From Rhodococcus spongiicola (lineage in GTDB: Bacteria > Actinomycetota > Actinomycetes > Mycobacteriales > Mycobacteriaceae): a DNA stretch of 64,000 nucleotides. Below are positions 8,344 through 16,946 of this stretch, piece after piece. The stretch lies in assembly GCF_004011835.1 (NCBI RefSeq), contig NZ_RKLN01000005.1, positions 371,064-435,063 of the forward strand, read 5' to 3'. Under the pieces are notes generated by a model. That model was given only the letters and a program-made list of their open reading frames with translations. It was not told where the DNA came from and ran no database searches. The translations under genes and the position numbers were made by a program. Each line of letters opens with the position of its first letter. Position 1 is the first letter of the stretch.

Positions 8344-9495
8344 CGCCGCGAGCACCGTGTGCACACCGGCAGCGGTCTGCTCCCACGAGAACTCCCGTGC
8401 CCGCAGCCGGGCCTTGTCGCCGAGGTCGGCACGCAACTCAGCGTCGAGCAGCAGGGATTCGACGGCGGTCGTCAGCGCCGGAACCGCGCGGGCATCGGAC
8501 CCGGGTTCGTCAGAGTGGCCACCGACGAGCAGGCCGGTGACTCCGTCGATGATCGAGTCGGTGAGCCCCTTGGAGCTGCGGTAGCCGACGGTCGGGACGC
8601 CGTGCTGCGCCGCCTCGATCACCGCGAGGCCCCACCCTTCCTTCCGGGACGGCATCACATGCACCCACGACTGCGCGAGCAGTTCGTGCTTGCGTTCCTC
8701 CGAGACGTGGCCGTGGAAGGTCACCGCGTCGGCAATGCCGAGTTCGACGGCACGCTCACGCAGGTTGTGCTCCCACCAGCCGTCGCCGATGACGTCGAGA
8801 TGCAGAGCCGGGATGGTCCGTCGCAGCTGCGCGACGGCGGCGAGGGCGTCCTCGATCTGCTTGTGCGGTACCAGCCGCGACAGCACGCACACGCGCGGCT
8901 CGGCGGTGCGGGTGTGGCCGCCGCCGGGCTCGACCGCGGTCGGCATCGCATCGGCACCGTTGCGTACTACGGCAATACGGTCACGCTCGACGCCCAGATC
9001 GGTGAGTTCGTCGGCCGACGGCAGCGACACCGTCAGGTACTGGCTGTCGCGGTGTACACGCGGGGAGAGCCAGGACTCGATCCACCAGCCGACCCGTCCC
9101 ATCAGTCGACCGGCGACAGGCCACTGCTCGCGGTGGCAGTGGTGGACGAGCACCGTAACCGGAGCACCGGCGACGGCGCGTGAGAAGAACGGGATGCCGT
9201 TCTGAGTGTCGATGACGGCGTCGGGGCGCAGACCGGCGAGCGGACCGAAACCGAGACGCCCGGCGACGATCGCACCCAGGGCCCGCGGATACACCGTCAG
9301 CCGACCGCCGCCGCGGCTGATCCGAACGCCGTCGACGATCTCCTCACGCGGGGCGCCTGGATAGCCGGCGGTGCGCAGGGTCACCTTGATGCCGCGGCGC
9401 GCGAGCCCGGCCCCGACCTCCTCGAGGTACCGCTCACTGCCGCCACCCTGGGGATGCCCGGTGTCGCGCCAGCAAAGCAGGAGAACCTCTCGCAC
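8248..9495 (-). CDS. GT4-family glycosyltransferase (Rv0225-like)
   Basis: A 415-residue GT-B glycosyltransferase. The N-terminal half has the glycine-rich acceptor-side motif GHPQGGGSERYLEEVGAGLARRG; the C-terminal half has the GT4 signatures RVCVLSRLVPHKQIEDAL and the EX7E pair in EGWGLAVIEAAQHG that binds the nucleotide-sugar donor. It is probably cytoplasmic or membrane-peripheral. The gene corresponds to Rv0225 in conserved order and should add a sugar to a lipid-linked envelope glycan; donor and acceptor are not evident. The start is GTG at 9495. The C-terminal 32 codons lie antisense to the end of the Rv0226c-like gene. Confidence 0.88.
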   Translation of the reverse strand: MREVLLLCWRDTGHPQGGGSERYLEEVGAGLARRGIKVTLRTAGYPGAPREEIVDGVRISRGGGRLTVYPRALGAIVAGRLGFGPLAGLRPDAVIDTQNGIPFFSRAVAGAPVTVLVHHCHREQWPVAGRLMGRVGWWIESWLSPRVHRDSQYLTVSLPSADELTDLGVERDRIAVVRNGADAMPTAVEPGGGHTRTAEPRVCVLSRLVPHKQIEDALAAVAQLRRTIPALHLDVIGDGWWEHNLRERAVELGIADAVTFHGHVSEERKHELLAQSWVHVMPSRKEGWGLAVIEAAQHGVPTVGYRSSKGLTDSIIDGVTGLLVGGHSDEPGSDARAVPALTTAVESLLLDAELRADLGDKARLRAREFSWEQTAAGVHTVLAASATGRHVSGLIAGAEAGTVASAGPQAGPQGA

Positions 9496-9631
9496 GTGGT
9501 TGCCCCCTGTTCGGCTTGGCTAGACGGTCACCTGCGACACACCTTATCCGCTGGACCGGCGCACTCTACCGTCTGCAGCGAAACCCGGTGAGCGGGGGGC
9601 CACGATACGTCCGATCGCTAAGGTTCCTCCC

Positions 9632-10411
9632 GTGACCGCCGCCCGCGCACCCCGTGTGACCCGCTTCTTCGCCCGCCGCGCAACCCTGAAGCGGTCGGTG
9701 GGACTGCTCAGCGACTTCCGGTACGAACAGTCCGACCCCGACGTGTTCTACGGCGCACTCGCGCGGGACTCGGTCGAACTGATCGGTGACCTCCACCGCG
9801 GACTCACCGACGCGGATCTGACAGGCACGAAAGTTCTCGACGTCGGCGGCGGCCCCGGCTACTTCGCCGACGCCTTCGGGAAGGCCGGCGCCAGGTACAT
9901 CCCCGTCGAACCGGACCCGTCGGAGATGCACGCGGCCGGTCTCACCGTCGGCGACTCGATCCGCGGCTCCGGGTTGGCCCTGCCGATCCGCACCGGTTCG
10001 GTGGACGTGTGCTTTTCGTCGAACGTCGCCGAACACGTCGCCCAGCCGTGGGTGATGGCCGAGGAGATGCTCCGGGTGACGCGCCCCGGCGGTCTGATGG
10101 TGCTGTCGTACACGCTCTGGTGGGGTCCGTTCGGCGGGCACGAGACCGGACCGTGGCACTACCTGGGCGGCGAATACGCGGCCCGCCGCTACAAGCGCAA
10201 GCAAGGCAAGGAGCCCAAGAACCGGTTCGGTGTCTCGCTGTTCGACATCGGCGCGAAGGACGGGCTCGAGTGGGCGAAAGCCCAGACCGGTGGTGATGTC
10301 CTCGCCGCCTTCCCGCGCTACCACCCGCGCTGGGCCTGGTGGATGGTGAAAGTCCCCGTTCTGCGCGAGGTGTTGGTGAGCAACCTGGTCCTGGTTGTCC
10401 GCAAGCGCTGA
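9632..10411 (+). CDS. SAM-dependent class I methyltransferase (Rv0224c-like)
   Basis: A 259-residue methyltransferase. The SAM-binding motif I is VLDVGGGPGYFADAF (about residues 69-83), followed by an acidic motif II region (YIPVEPDPSEM) and the SSNVAEHVAQPW post-motif typical of the Methyltransf_11 fold. It probably methylates a sugar or lipid made by the surrounding envelope genes; the substrate is unknown. The start is GTG at 9632. It is divergent from the glycosyltransferase gene (136 bases apart) and corresponds in place and direction to Rv0224c. The 107 bases after it contain only an imperfect direct repeat (gctgttcgcaggcagtga-like) and no gene. Confidence 0.87.
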   Translation: MTAARAPRVTRFFARRATLKRSVGLLSDFRYEQSDPDVFYGALARDSVELIGDLHRGLTDADLTGTKVLDVGGGPGYFADAFGKAGARYIPVEPDPSEMHAAGLTVGDSIRGSGLALPIRTGSVDVCFSSNVAEHVAQPWVMAEEMLRVTRPGGLMVLSYTLWWGPFGGHETGPWHYLGGEYAARRYKRKQGKEPKNRFGVSLFDIGAKDGLEWAKAQTGGDVLAAFPRYHPRWAWWMVKVPVLREVLVSNLVLVVRKR

Positions 10412-10518
10412 GGTTGTCCGCATGTACTGGGGCTGTTCGCAGGCAGTGACGCTGTTTCGCAGGCACTGAGATCGAATCTCGGCCACCCGACATCGCGCGG
10501 GTAACTAGCCTCGAAGGC

Positions 10519-11430
10519 ATGACCGCACTCGCACTCGACGTCGGCGGCACCAAGATGGCAGCGGCTCGGGTGGTGTCCGGCGGCTCGCTCGAACACCCGG
10601 TGACCGTCCCGACACCCAAGTCCCGGGTGTGGGATGCGTGCGCCTCGCTGCTGCGCAAGATCGCCGGCGACGCCACGGTCACCTCTGTCGGCATCGCATC
10701 CGCGGGCCCGGTCGACACCGGTGCCGGCACGGTTGCACCGGTCAACGTCGCGGAGTGGCGCGATGGTTTCCCCTTGGTGGACGCCGTCCGGAGCCTGTTC
10801 CCGTCGGCGACGGTCGCCCTGGCTCTCGACGGCGCCGCGGCCGCGCTCGGCGAGCACCGCCGCGGTGCGGGCCGGGGCACCGCAGATCTGCTGGGCGTCG
10901 TGGTGTCGACGGGAGTCGGCGGCGGGCTGATCCGCGGCGGCCGGATCGACGGCGGGCGAACCGGAAACGCTGGTCACATCGGCCACATGGCGGTGTCGGG
11001 CGGCAAGGAGCTCTGCGGATGCGGAGCCGTCGGCTGCCTCGAGACCATCGCGAGCGGGTCGGCGGCACTGCGCTGGGCCCGCGCGAACGGGTGGGTCGGC
11101 GCGACCGGCGCCGACCTGGCCGTCGACGCCGAACTCGGCGAACCGACGGCGGTCGCCGCCCTCGAGCGGGCCGCGACCGCTCTCGGCGAGGCCTTCGCGT
11201 CCGCCGCGGCGCTGCTCGACGTCGACCTCATCGTCGTCGGCGGCGGCTTCGCCCAGGCGGGACCCGTGCTGTGGGACCCGATGACCGCGACCGCGACCGC
11301 TCACGCGCGGCTGTCGTTCCTGCGTGAGTTGCGGCTCGCCCCTGCCGAACTCGGCGTTCTCGGCACCCTCACCGGCGCCGGCCTGCTCGCGATCGACAAC
11401 CTGACTGATGGCTCGTGCCGCACCCCCTGA
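10519..11430 (+). CDS. ROK-family sugar kinase
   Basis: A 303-residue ROK (repressor, ORF, kinase) protein without an N-terminal helix-turn-helix, hence a kinase, probably a glucokinase or related ATP-dependent hexose kinase. Visible motifs are ALDVGGTKMAAA at the N-terminus for phosphate binding, VVSTGVGGGLI, and the ROK zinc site GHIGHMAVSGGKELCGCGAV continuing to GCLE, with one His and three Cys ligands. LDVDLIVVGGGFAQAG forms the second nucleotide-binding loop. It lies between the Rv0224c- and Rv0223c-like genes, where M. tuberculosis has none, and is followed after 63 bases by the aldehyde dehydrogenase on the same strand. Confidence 0.88.
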   Translation: MTALALDVGGTKMAAARVVSGGSLEHPVTVPTPKSRVWDACASLLRKIAGDATVTSVGIASAGPVDTGAGTVAPVNVAEWRDGFPLVDAVRSLFPSATVALALDGAAAALGEHRRGAGRGTADLLGVVVSTGVGGGLIRGGRIDGGRTGNAGHIGHMAVSGGKELCGCGAVGCLETIASGSAALRWARANGWVGATGADLAVDAELGEPTAVAALERAATALGEAFASAAALLDVDLIVVGGGFAQAGPVLWDPMTATATAHARLSFLRELRLAPAELGVLGTLTGAGLLAIDNLTDGSCRTP

Positions 11431-11493
11431 CAACTCGTTGTAACGTGTTCTAGTCTGTGATCTGCGGCACTCCACGAGACCAAGGATGATCTA

Positions 11494-12942
11494 ATGACCG
11501 ACTACGACAAACTCTTCATCGGCGGACGATGGGTCGCGCCGGCCACTGACCAGAGGCTGGAGGTGTTCTCCCCCGCGACCGAGGAGCGTGTCGGAAGTGT
11601 TCCCGTCGCGGCACCGGCCGATATCGACGCCGCCGTCGCGTCCGCGCGTGCGGCGCTCGAGTCCGGCACGTGGGCCGAGACCACACCCGCGCAACGCGGC
11701 GAGATCCTCGCCAAGGCCGCCAAGCTCATCGAGGAGCGGGCCGCCGAACTCGTCTCCACCATCTCCAACGAGATGGGCGCGCCGCCGTCGGGCGTGGAGA
11801 TGATGCAGAAGATCCCGACGCTCGCGACGCTCAACTACTACGCGGGCCTCGCCAACGACTTCTCGTGGGAGGACGTCCGGACGGGCCCGTTCGGCCAGAC
11901 CCGCGTCTACCGGGAGCCGGTCGGCGTCGTCGGCGCCGTCATCGCCTGGAACGTCCCGCTGTTCCTCGCGATCAACAAACTTGCCCCGGCTCTGCTGGCC
12001 GGCTGCACCGTCGTGCTCAAGCCGGCGCCGGAGACACCGCTCAACGCGAACATGGTCGCCGAGATCTTCACCGAGGCAGGCGTTCCCGAGGGCGTGCTGT
12101 CGATCGTGCCGGGCGGCGCCGAGACCGGCGAATACCTCGTCTCGCACCCCGACGTCGACAAGGTCACCTTCACCGGTAGCACCGCCGTCGGACGCAAGAT
12201 CGGTGCCATCGCCGCCGACCAGCTCAAGAGTTGCTCACTCGAGCTCGGCGGCAAGTCCGCCGCAATCCTCCTCGAGGACATGGACGTTCAGTCCACCATG
12301 CCGATGCTGATGATGTCCGGCCTGATGAACTCCGGTCAGGCTTGCGTCGGCCAGACCCGGATTCTCGCGCCGCGCTCGCGCTACGACGAGATCATCGACG
12401 CCATGGTGCAGTTCTCCGGTTTCATGCCGATGGGCATGCCCGACGACCCGGCCGCGCAGCTCGGCCCGATCATCACCGAGAAGCAGCGCGACAAGGTCCT
12501 CGGCTACATCGAGAAGGGCAAGGAAGAGGGCGCCCGCCTCGTCGTCGGCGGCGGAATCCCGGCCGGCTTGGAGAAGGGCTGGTTCGTCGAGCCGACCATC
12601 TTCGCCGACGTCGACAACTCGATGACGATCGCCCGCGAGGAGATCTTCGGCCCGGTCCTGTCGGTGATCCCCTACGACACCGTCGACGACGCGATCAAGA
12701 TCGCCAACGACTCGGACTACGGCCTGGCCGGTTCGGTGTTCACCACCGACATCGACAAGGGCATCGAGATCGCCAAGAAGATTCGCACCGGCACCTACGC
12801 GATCAACTGGTACGCAGTCGATCCGACTTCTCCGTTCGGCGGCTACAAGAAGTCCGGCATCGGTCGTGAGTTCGGCCCCGAGGGACTCGAGGAGTACTGC
12901 GAGACCAAGTCCGTCCTGATGCCGCCCGGCTACACCGGCTAG
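11494..12942 (+). CDS. NAD(P)+-dependent aldehyde dehydrogenase (Rv0223c-like)
   Basis: A 482-residue soluble enzyme of the ALDH superfamily, oxidising an aldehyde to its acid. The general-base glutamate is E250 in LELGGKSA and the nucleophile C284 in NSGQACVGQTRI; the dinucleotide-binding region FTGSTAVGRKIGA and the EEIFGPVLSVIPYD motif are intact, and length is normal. The ATG follows an AAGGATGATCTA ribosome-binding region. It ends the block conserved with M. tuberculosis (Rv0223c). The substrate is not predictable; annotations in this clade vary (betaine-, geranial- or general aldehyde dehydrogenase). A strong hairpin terminator follows at 12961. Confidence 0.93.
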   Translation: MTDYDKLFIGGRWVAPATDQRLEVFSPATEERVGSVPVAAPADIDAAVASARAALESGTWAETTPAQRGEILAKAAKLIEERAAELVSTISNEMGAPPSGVEMMQKIPTLATLNYYAGLANDFSWEDVRTGPFGQTRVYREPVGVVGAVIAWNVPLFLAINKLAPALLAGCTVVLKPAPETPLNANMVAEIFTEAGVPEGVLSIVPGGAETGEYLVSHPDVDKVTFTGSTAVGRKIGAIAADQLKSCSLELGGKSAAILLEDMDVQSTMPMLMMSGLMNSGQACVGQTRILAPRSRYDEIIDAMVQFSGFMPMGMPDDPAAQLGPIITEKQRDKVLGYIEKGKEEGARLVVGGGIPAGLEKGWFVEPTIFADVDNSMTIAREEIFGPVLSVIPYDTVDDAIKIANDSDYGLAGSVFTTDIDKGIEIAKKIRTGTYAINWYAVDPTSPFGGYKKSGIGREFGPEGLEEYCETKSVLMPPGYTG

Positions 12943-12960
12943 GCTTCACGGATCTTCCTC

Positions 12961-12993
12961 AGGCGCGGCCCCGCTCGTTGCGGGGCCGCGCCT
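12961..12993 (+). terminator. Hairpin terminator after aldehyde dehydrogenase
   Basis: A perfect 14-bp stem (12961-12974 with 12980-12993) with a five-base loop lies 18 bases after the dehydrogenase stop. There is only a weak T-run (GTGTTT) afterwards. Confidence 0.8.
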
Positions 12994-13038
12994 GACGTGT
13001 TTCCCGGTACGGGCGACTGCGGACGTTGGGCCGGCGGG

Positions 13039-13923
13039 TCAGTTCGTCGGCGACGAGTCCATCGCGAACAAGCTGGACTCGGGCGCCCGGGTGATGGTGA
13101 TGTGGTCGATTCGGCCGTTCCGGGTTTGGATGTCGATGATCGCGAGCAGGTGACCCCCGGGCGCGATGACGTGCGCGGGGAGGCCGTTGACGAGCATCGG
13201 AGTGCTCGCGAGGATGCGATCGGCGAACAGTGTCGTCTCCTCGGCAATCGCCTGCGCACCGGTGACGGTGGTTGCGGTGCCGGGAGGCACGAGCGCCGGA
13301 TCGACTGTTCGTGTGCAGTCGTCGGTCATGAGGGCGATCATCTGGTTGATGTCGCCGCCGGCGGCGGCCATGAGGAACGCGTTCACTACGGCACTGTCGG
13401 CCGGGACGTCTGAGACATTCGGGCCGGGGACGTTCGGGCCGGGGACGTTCGGGCCGGGCTGGCCCACTCGCTGTCGTGCTCGACTTGCGTGCTTCTTGGC
13501 ATTGGCGGCGGTGGTGTCGAGCGTGTCCGCGATCTCCCTGAACGGGACGCCGAAGAGGTCGTGGAGGACGTAGGCGACACGTTGTGTGGGTGTCAGGCGG
13601 TCGAGGAGCACCATCAGTGCGCGAGAGACGTTCTCACGTTGCAGGTACTGTTCGTCCGCAGCCACGGCCTCCGCGGGGATCATGTCGGAAAGCAACGGCT
13701 CCTCGCGGCGCCGGCCTCGCGCCCGCAAGTGGTCGAGACAGACCCTGGTGACCACCGTCGTCAACCATGCCGGACTGTTCCGGACCTCGCTGGAGTCAGC
13801 AGCGTCCGCCCGCAGCCACGTCGTCTGCACGGCGTCTTCGGCGTCCGGTATCGAGCCGAGCAACCGAAACGCGACCGCGGTCAACTGCGGCCGCGCCGCT
13901 TCGAAATCCGCAACCGATACCAC
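13039..13923 (-). CDS. ECF sigma factor with C-terminal SnoaL-like domain (SigJ/ECF41-like)
   Basis: A 294-residue sigma factor. Region 2 (LGSIPDAEDAVQTTWLRADA) and region 4 (LTPTQRVAYVLHDLFGVPFR then EIADTL) lie in the first 170 residues; the last 110 form a SnoaL/NTF2-like domain (FLMAAAGGDINQMIALMTDD). In ECF41 and ECF56 factors this extension replaces an anti-sigma factor and controls activity. The linker here is a GPNVP tandem repeat and I do not find the WLPEP linker motif usual in ECF41, so subgroup assignment is open. The GTG start at 13923 has AAAGGTG upstream. It diverges from a two-gene unit and a match to the ECF41 promoter lies between them. Confidence 0.88.
   Translation of the reverse strand: MVSVADFEAARPQLTAVAFRLLGSIPDAEDAVQTTWLRADAADSSEVRNSPAWLTTVVTRVCLDHLRARGRRREEPLLSDMIPAEAVAADEQYLQRENVSRALMVLLDRLTPTQRVAYVLHDLFGVPFREIADTLDTTAANAKKHASRARQRVGQPGPNVPGPNVPGPNVSDVPADSAVVNAFLMAAAGGDINQMIALMTDDCTRTVDPALVPPGTATTVTGAQAIAEETTLFADRILASTPMLVNGLPAHVIAPGGHLLAIIDIQTRNGRIDHITITRAPESSLFAMDSSPTN
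13418..13458. repeat. 15-bp in-frame tandem repeat in the sigma factor linker
   Basis: Two complete copies and an 11-base partial copy of TTCGGGCCGGGGACG (13418-13432, 13433-13447, 13448-13458). They encode GPNVP repeats in the linker between sigma region 4 and the SnoaL-like domain. Confidence 0.9.
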
Positions 13924-13927
13924 CAGG

Positions 13928-13954
13928 TGTCACCTTTCCGGGGCGCGAGACGTC
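13928..13954 (+). promoter_or_regulatory. Candidate ECF41-type promoter TGTCACC-N16-CGTC
   Basis: TGTCACC (13928-13934) and CGTC (13951-13954) are separated by 16 bases and point towards the 14014 gene. The known ECF41 target motif is TGTCACA at -35 and CGTC at -10. A transcript would start near 13961 and carry the AAGGAG at 13998-14003 before the ATG at 14014. The -35 box abuts the start codon of the divergent sigma gene. Confidence 0.6.
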
Positions 13955-14013
13955 GGGACGGACGAGAGCACCATCTCTCGACCCAACTGATCGCACCAAG
14001 GAGAAACCCAGAC

Positions 14014-14310
14014 ATGAGCCTACAGATAGTCCGGTTCCGCACCGCACCGGAGCAAATCCCCGAGGTCACACAGCAGATCGAGGCCATCTTCACGGCGGTT
14101 CATGAGACCGCTCCCCCCGCAATGCGGTACCTGGCGTTGCGGGAAGCCGACGAACCGGTGTTCACCTTGATTCTCGAACTACCCGATGGCGCCGACAACC
14201 CACTGTTGTCGATACCCGCGGCCCTCGAGTACCGCAGCCACCTGCCCAGCTGGACCGACGACGACGTGACTCCGAGGCCGCACACCATTGTCGGCAGGTA
14301 CTCGGCATGA
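14014..14310 (+). CDS. Small protein, possible dimeric alpha/beta-barrel (ABM-like) fold
   Basis: A 98-residue protein of unknown function. The pattern MSLQIVRFRTAPEQIPEVTQ, a long helix, then short strands (RYLALREADEPVFTLILELP) resembles small ferredoxin-like/antibiotic-biosynthesis-monooxygenase folds, but no catalytic residues can be named. The ATG at 14014 is preceded by AAGGAG at 13998-14003. The stop overlaps the next start (ATGA, 4 bases), so it is translationally coupled to the DoxX-like gene. It sits directly behind a candidate ECF41-type promoter and opposite the sigma gene, so it is the probable main target of that sigma factor. Confidence 0.72.
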   Translation: MSLQIVRFRTAPEQIPEVTQQIEAIFTAVHETAPPAMRYLALREADEPVFTLILELPDGADNPLLSIPAALEYRSHLPSWTDDDVTPRPHTIVGRYSA

Positions 14311-14666
14311 TCGGCGCACTGTTCATCGCCACGCTGCTGTGCATCGTCGCGAACGCCTTCATCGCGGTCGCCGACTACCTCGAGGCCGACTTCGTGCTGA
14401 AGAACTCCGCCGACGTGGGGGTCCCGGTCGCCGCTTTGCCGCATCTCGGTACGGCGAAGCTCGTCGGCGCGATCGGACTCGTCGTCGGGCTCCTTGCACT
14501 GCCGTGGGTCGGGGTCGCGGCCGGTATTGGTTTGACGGTGTATTTCGTCGGAGCCGTCGCCGTCTGCATCAGAGCCCGGGTCTACAACGTCGCCTTCCCG
14601 GGCCTTTACTTGCTTCTCGCGGGCGCCTCCACCGCCTACTTCATCCTTGTCATGGGTGGCGCATGA
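14307..14666 (+). CDS. DoxX-like membrane protein
   Basis: A 119-residue protein with four hydrophobic segments (MIGALFIATLLCIVANAFIA; LVGAIGLVVGLLALPWVG; AGIGLTVYFVGAVAVCI; PGLYLLLAGASTAYFILVM). The pattern LGTAKLVGAIGL and the final segments fit the DoxX-like family (DoxX_2/DoxX_3), often encoded beside ECF sigma factors and thought to act in redox or thiol stress at the membrane. The start overlaps the preceding gene by 4 bases. The next 137 bases hold no recognisable gene. Confidence 0.8.
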   Translation: MIGALFIATLLCIVANAFIAVADYLEADFVLKNSADVGVPVAALPHLGTAKLVGAIGLVVGLLALPWVGVAAGIGLTVYFVGAVAVCIRARVYNVAFPGLYLLLAGASTAYFILVMGGA

Positions 14667-14803
14667 ACTGAGCCAACTCGCCACTAGCGCGCGAAGGACG
14701 GCGGCGACTCGTCCTCAAACACCTGATACGTAAAGAGGTTTGCCGAGAAGGCAGATGGATGAGGCGTCGCCGCGGACCTACCGCAGCGGCGCCTCGCCCT
14801 CGC

Positions 14804-15127
14804 CTAGAAGTCTGGGCCCGGCAAGGACGCAACCACGACGGCCTGGAACCACGCGTAGAAGGCGAAGGCAGCAACGCCTGCCGTCCACGCCAAGGCCCTG
14901 AAGCGGGGGTACCGCCCGTGCGCAATCCCCACTAGGCTTCCGGCAACAACCACCCCGGTGCCGGAGTAAAGCGGGCCGCCCCATCCCCCGAGAGTCTCCC
15001 AAAGCCGGCCCGCTATTTGATAGAAGCCGACGATGAACAATGGGCCGGCGATAATGCCGATCATGATCTGGCCGGCGATCTCCATGTGGGAGAGGTGAGC
15101 GGCCCGGGGTTCGGGATCCTGTTCCAT
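14804..15127 (-). CDS. Small membrane protein of unknown function
   Basis: A 107-residue protein starting at the ATG at 15127 (MEQDPEPRAAHLSHMEIAGQ). Three hydrophobic segments are visible: about residues 20-40 (IMIGIIAGPLFIVGFYQIAG), 55-70 (SGTGVVVAGSLVGIAHG) and 78-100 (ALAWTAGVAAFAFYAWFQAV). I do not recognise a family. It is convergent with the DoxX-like gene and lies 71 bases upstream of, and on the same strand as, the end region of cysE; there is no sign that it belongs to the cys operon. Confidence 0.6.
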   Translation of the reverse strand: MEQDPEPRAAHLSHMEIAGQIMIGIIAGPLFIVGFYQIAGRLWETLGGWGGPLYSGTGVVVAGSLVGIAHGRYPRFRALAWTAGVAAFAFYAWFQAVVVASLPGPDF

Positions 15128-15198
15128 CGCTAGAGCATCGCACCATGTGCGCCGGTCAGTGTGCATCCGCCGCGATTGACCGTGCGGCCCAACGCAGC

Positions 15199-15777
15199 TC
15201 AGATATAGATCGCCGGGTCGATATACGACGTCGGATCGACAAGATCCTCGTGCTGCTTGCGCGGCCGCACCGATGCCGGAATTCCGGTCGCGATGTGGTC
15301 GACGGGTACGTCGCGGGTGACGACGGCGTTGGCGCCGATCGCGCTGTCGGCACCGATCACCAGCGGTCCGAGGAGCTTGGCGCCGGCGCCGATCGTGACG
15401 CGGTCGCCGATCGTCGGGTGCCGCTTGGTCTTCGCGTTCGCGCGGCCACCGAGCGTGACGCCGTGGTAGATCATCACGTCGTCGCCGATCTCGGTGGTCT
15501 CCCCGATCACGACGCCCATACCGTGGTCGATGAAGAACCGTCGTCCGATCGTGGCACCAGGGTGAATCTCGATGCCGGTGAGGAATCGAGTGAACTGCGC
15601 CAGTACCCGGGCCGGACCGCGCAGCGCGGGCTTGGCCCACATGCGATGCGCGATCCGATGCGACCAGATGGCGTGCAGGCCCGAGTACACGACGGCGTTC
15701 TCGACGTCGCCCCGCGCGGCCGGATCATGTCCCCGTGCTGCCTGGAGATCCTCCCTGATCGTGCGCAGGACGCTCAC
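15199..15777 (-). CDS. cysE: Serine O-acetyltransferase
   Basis: A 192-residue serine acetyltransferase making O-acetylserine from serine and acetyl-CoA, the first step of cysteine synthesis. The C-terminal left-handed beta-helix is visible from about residue 65 as hexapeptide repeats ([40 protein letters not shown]), with catalytic His and Asp in [12 protein letters not shown]. The N-terminal helical part is short compared with the 270-residue enterobacterial enzyme, as in other actinobacteria. The protein ends in YIDPAIYI; a C-terminal isoleucine is what docks CysE in the CysK active site to form the cysteine synthase complex. The GTG start lies 5 bases after the cysK stop. Confidence 0.95.
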   Translation of the reverse strand: MSVLRTIREDLQAARGHDPAARGDVENAVVYSGLHAIWSHRIAHRMWAKPALRGPARVLAQFTRFLTGIEIHPGATIGRRFFIDHGMGVVIGETTEIGDDVMIYHGVTLGGRANAKTKRHPTIGDRVTIGAGAKLLGPLVIGADSAIGANAVVTRDVPVDHIATGIPASVRPRKQHEDLVDPTSYIDPAIYI

Positions 15778-15782
15778 AACGC

Positions 15783-16715
15783 TCAGCCTCGGATGTGCTC
15801 GAAGAGCGGGGTGGAGATGTAGCGCTCGCCGAAGTCCGGCACCACCACGACGATCTGCTTGCCCGCATTCTCCGGGCGCTTGGCCAGTTCCAGCGCCGCC
15901 CAGACGTTCGCTCCGGCGGAGATGCCACCGAGGATGCCCTCGTCGGTGCCCAGACTGCGGGCCACGCGGACCGCGTCGTCGAACTCGACGTCGATGATTT
16001 CGTCGTAGATCTCGCGGTCGAGGACCTCGGGCACGAAGTTCGCGCCGATGCCCTGGATCTTGTGCGGTCCGGGCTCACCGCCGGTGAGGATCGGCGAATC
16101 GGCCGGCTCGACGCCGACGATCGTCACCTCCGGCTTGTACTTGCGCAACGTGCGCCCGGCGCCGGTCAGCGTGCCTCCGGTACCGATACCGGCGACGAAG
16201 ATGTCGATGTCACCGTCGGTGTCCGCCCAGATCTCCTCGCCGGTGGTGCGGGCGTGAATCTCCGGGTTCGCGGCGTTCGCGAACTGCCGTGCCAGTACCG
16301 CGTTGTCGGTCTGCGCGACGATCTCATCGGCCTTCTTCACGGCACCGGCCATGCCCTCGGCACCCGGCGTCAGGACGATCTCGGCACCGAAGGCGCGCAG
16401 CATGACACGGCGCTCGGTGGACATCGTCTCGGGCATCGTGAGGATGACCTTGTAGCCGCGGGCCGCGCCGACCATCGCGAGCGCGATACCGGTGTTGCCC
16501 GAGGTGCCCTCGACGATGGTGCCGCCCGGCTTCAGCTCACCGGCCTGCTCGGCGGCGTCGATGATCGCGACACCGATGCGGTCCTTGACGCTGTTGGCCG
16601 GGTTGTAGAACTCGAGCTTCGCCACAACCTGGGCACCGAGGCCCTCGGTGAGACTGTTCAGGCGCACCAGCGGGGTGCGTCCGACCAGTTCGGTCACGTT
16701 GTTGTAGATCCCCAT
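15783..16715 (-). CDS. cysK: O-acetylserine sulfhydrylase (cysteine synthase A)
   Basis: A 310-residue pyridoxal-phosphate enzyme of fold type II converting O-acetylserine and sulfide to cysteine. The PLP lysine is in [11 protein letters not shown] (about K45), the substrate loop is [12 protein letters not shown], and the phosphate-binding loop is [13 protein letters not shown]. Length is normal for CysK. The ATG at 16715 has a strong GAGGAGGAT ribosome-binding site. It is the first gene of a cysK-cysE operon with a 5-base gap. Upstream sequence (16716-16880) contains a small GTGGAA-CA-TTCCAC palindrome at 16851-16864 that could be an operator. Confidence 0.96.
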   Translation of the reverse strand: MGIYNNVTELVGRTPLVRLNSLTEGLGAQVVAKLEFYNPANSVKDRIGVAIIDAAEQAGELKPGGTIVEGTSGNTGIALAMVGAARGYKVILTMPETMSTERRVMLRAFGAEIVLTPGAEGMAGAVKKADEIVAQTDNAVLARQFANAANPEIHARTTGEEIWADTDGDIDIFVAGIGTGGTLTGAGRTLRKYKPEVTIVGVEPADSPILTGGEPGPHKIQGIGANFVPEVLDREIYDEIIDVEFDDAVRVARSLGTDEGILGGISAGANVWAALELAKRPENAGKQIVVVVPDFGERYISTPLFEHIRG

Positions 16716-16850
16716 GCCGGATCCTCCTCGTGGCCACGCCGGGCAGCCGGGTCGATTTCAAGTCGGTGCTATTGCACCATTCTGTCGTGAACGGCACGGA
16801 ATCGGGTCCGCGGACGTACGAACGTATACGCATGTAAGCGAAATCGGTGG

Positions 16851-16864
16851 GTGGAACATTCCAC
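16851..16864. promoter_or_regulatory. Palindrome GTGGAA-N2-TTCCAC upstream of cysK
   Basis: Perfect 6-base arms with a two-base spacer, 136 bases upstream of the cysK start. It could be an operator or chance; no matching regulator is encoded nearby. Confidence 0.25.
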
Positions 16865-16882
16865 AACCGTCCCTGAGACGAC

Positions 16883-16926
16883 GAATGTCACATCGGTTCA
16901 GTAGGTCCTGAACCGATGTGACATTC
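16883..16926. terminator. Perfect 19-bp inverted repeat between pckA and cysK
   Basis: The arms 16883-16901 and 16908-16926 pair without mismatch around a six-base loop (TAGGTC). It lies just beyond the pckA stop (minus strand) and ahead of cysK, so the simplest reading is the pckA terminator. The arms are unusually AT-balanced and long for this genome. Confidence 0.65.
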
Positions 16927-16946
16927 GGTCACTCACGGGGCGGGGA

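Noticed and set aside
13418..13458. Short repeats considered as CRISPR or minisatellite
   Set aside because: Units are adjacent without spacers and encode GPNVP in frame, so it is a coding tandem repeat.
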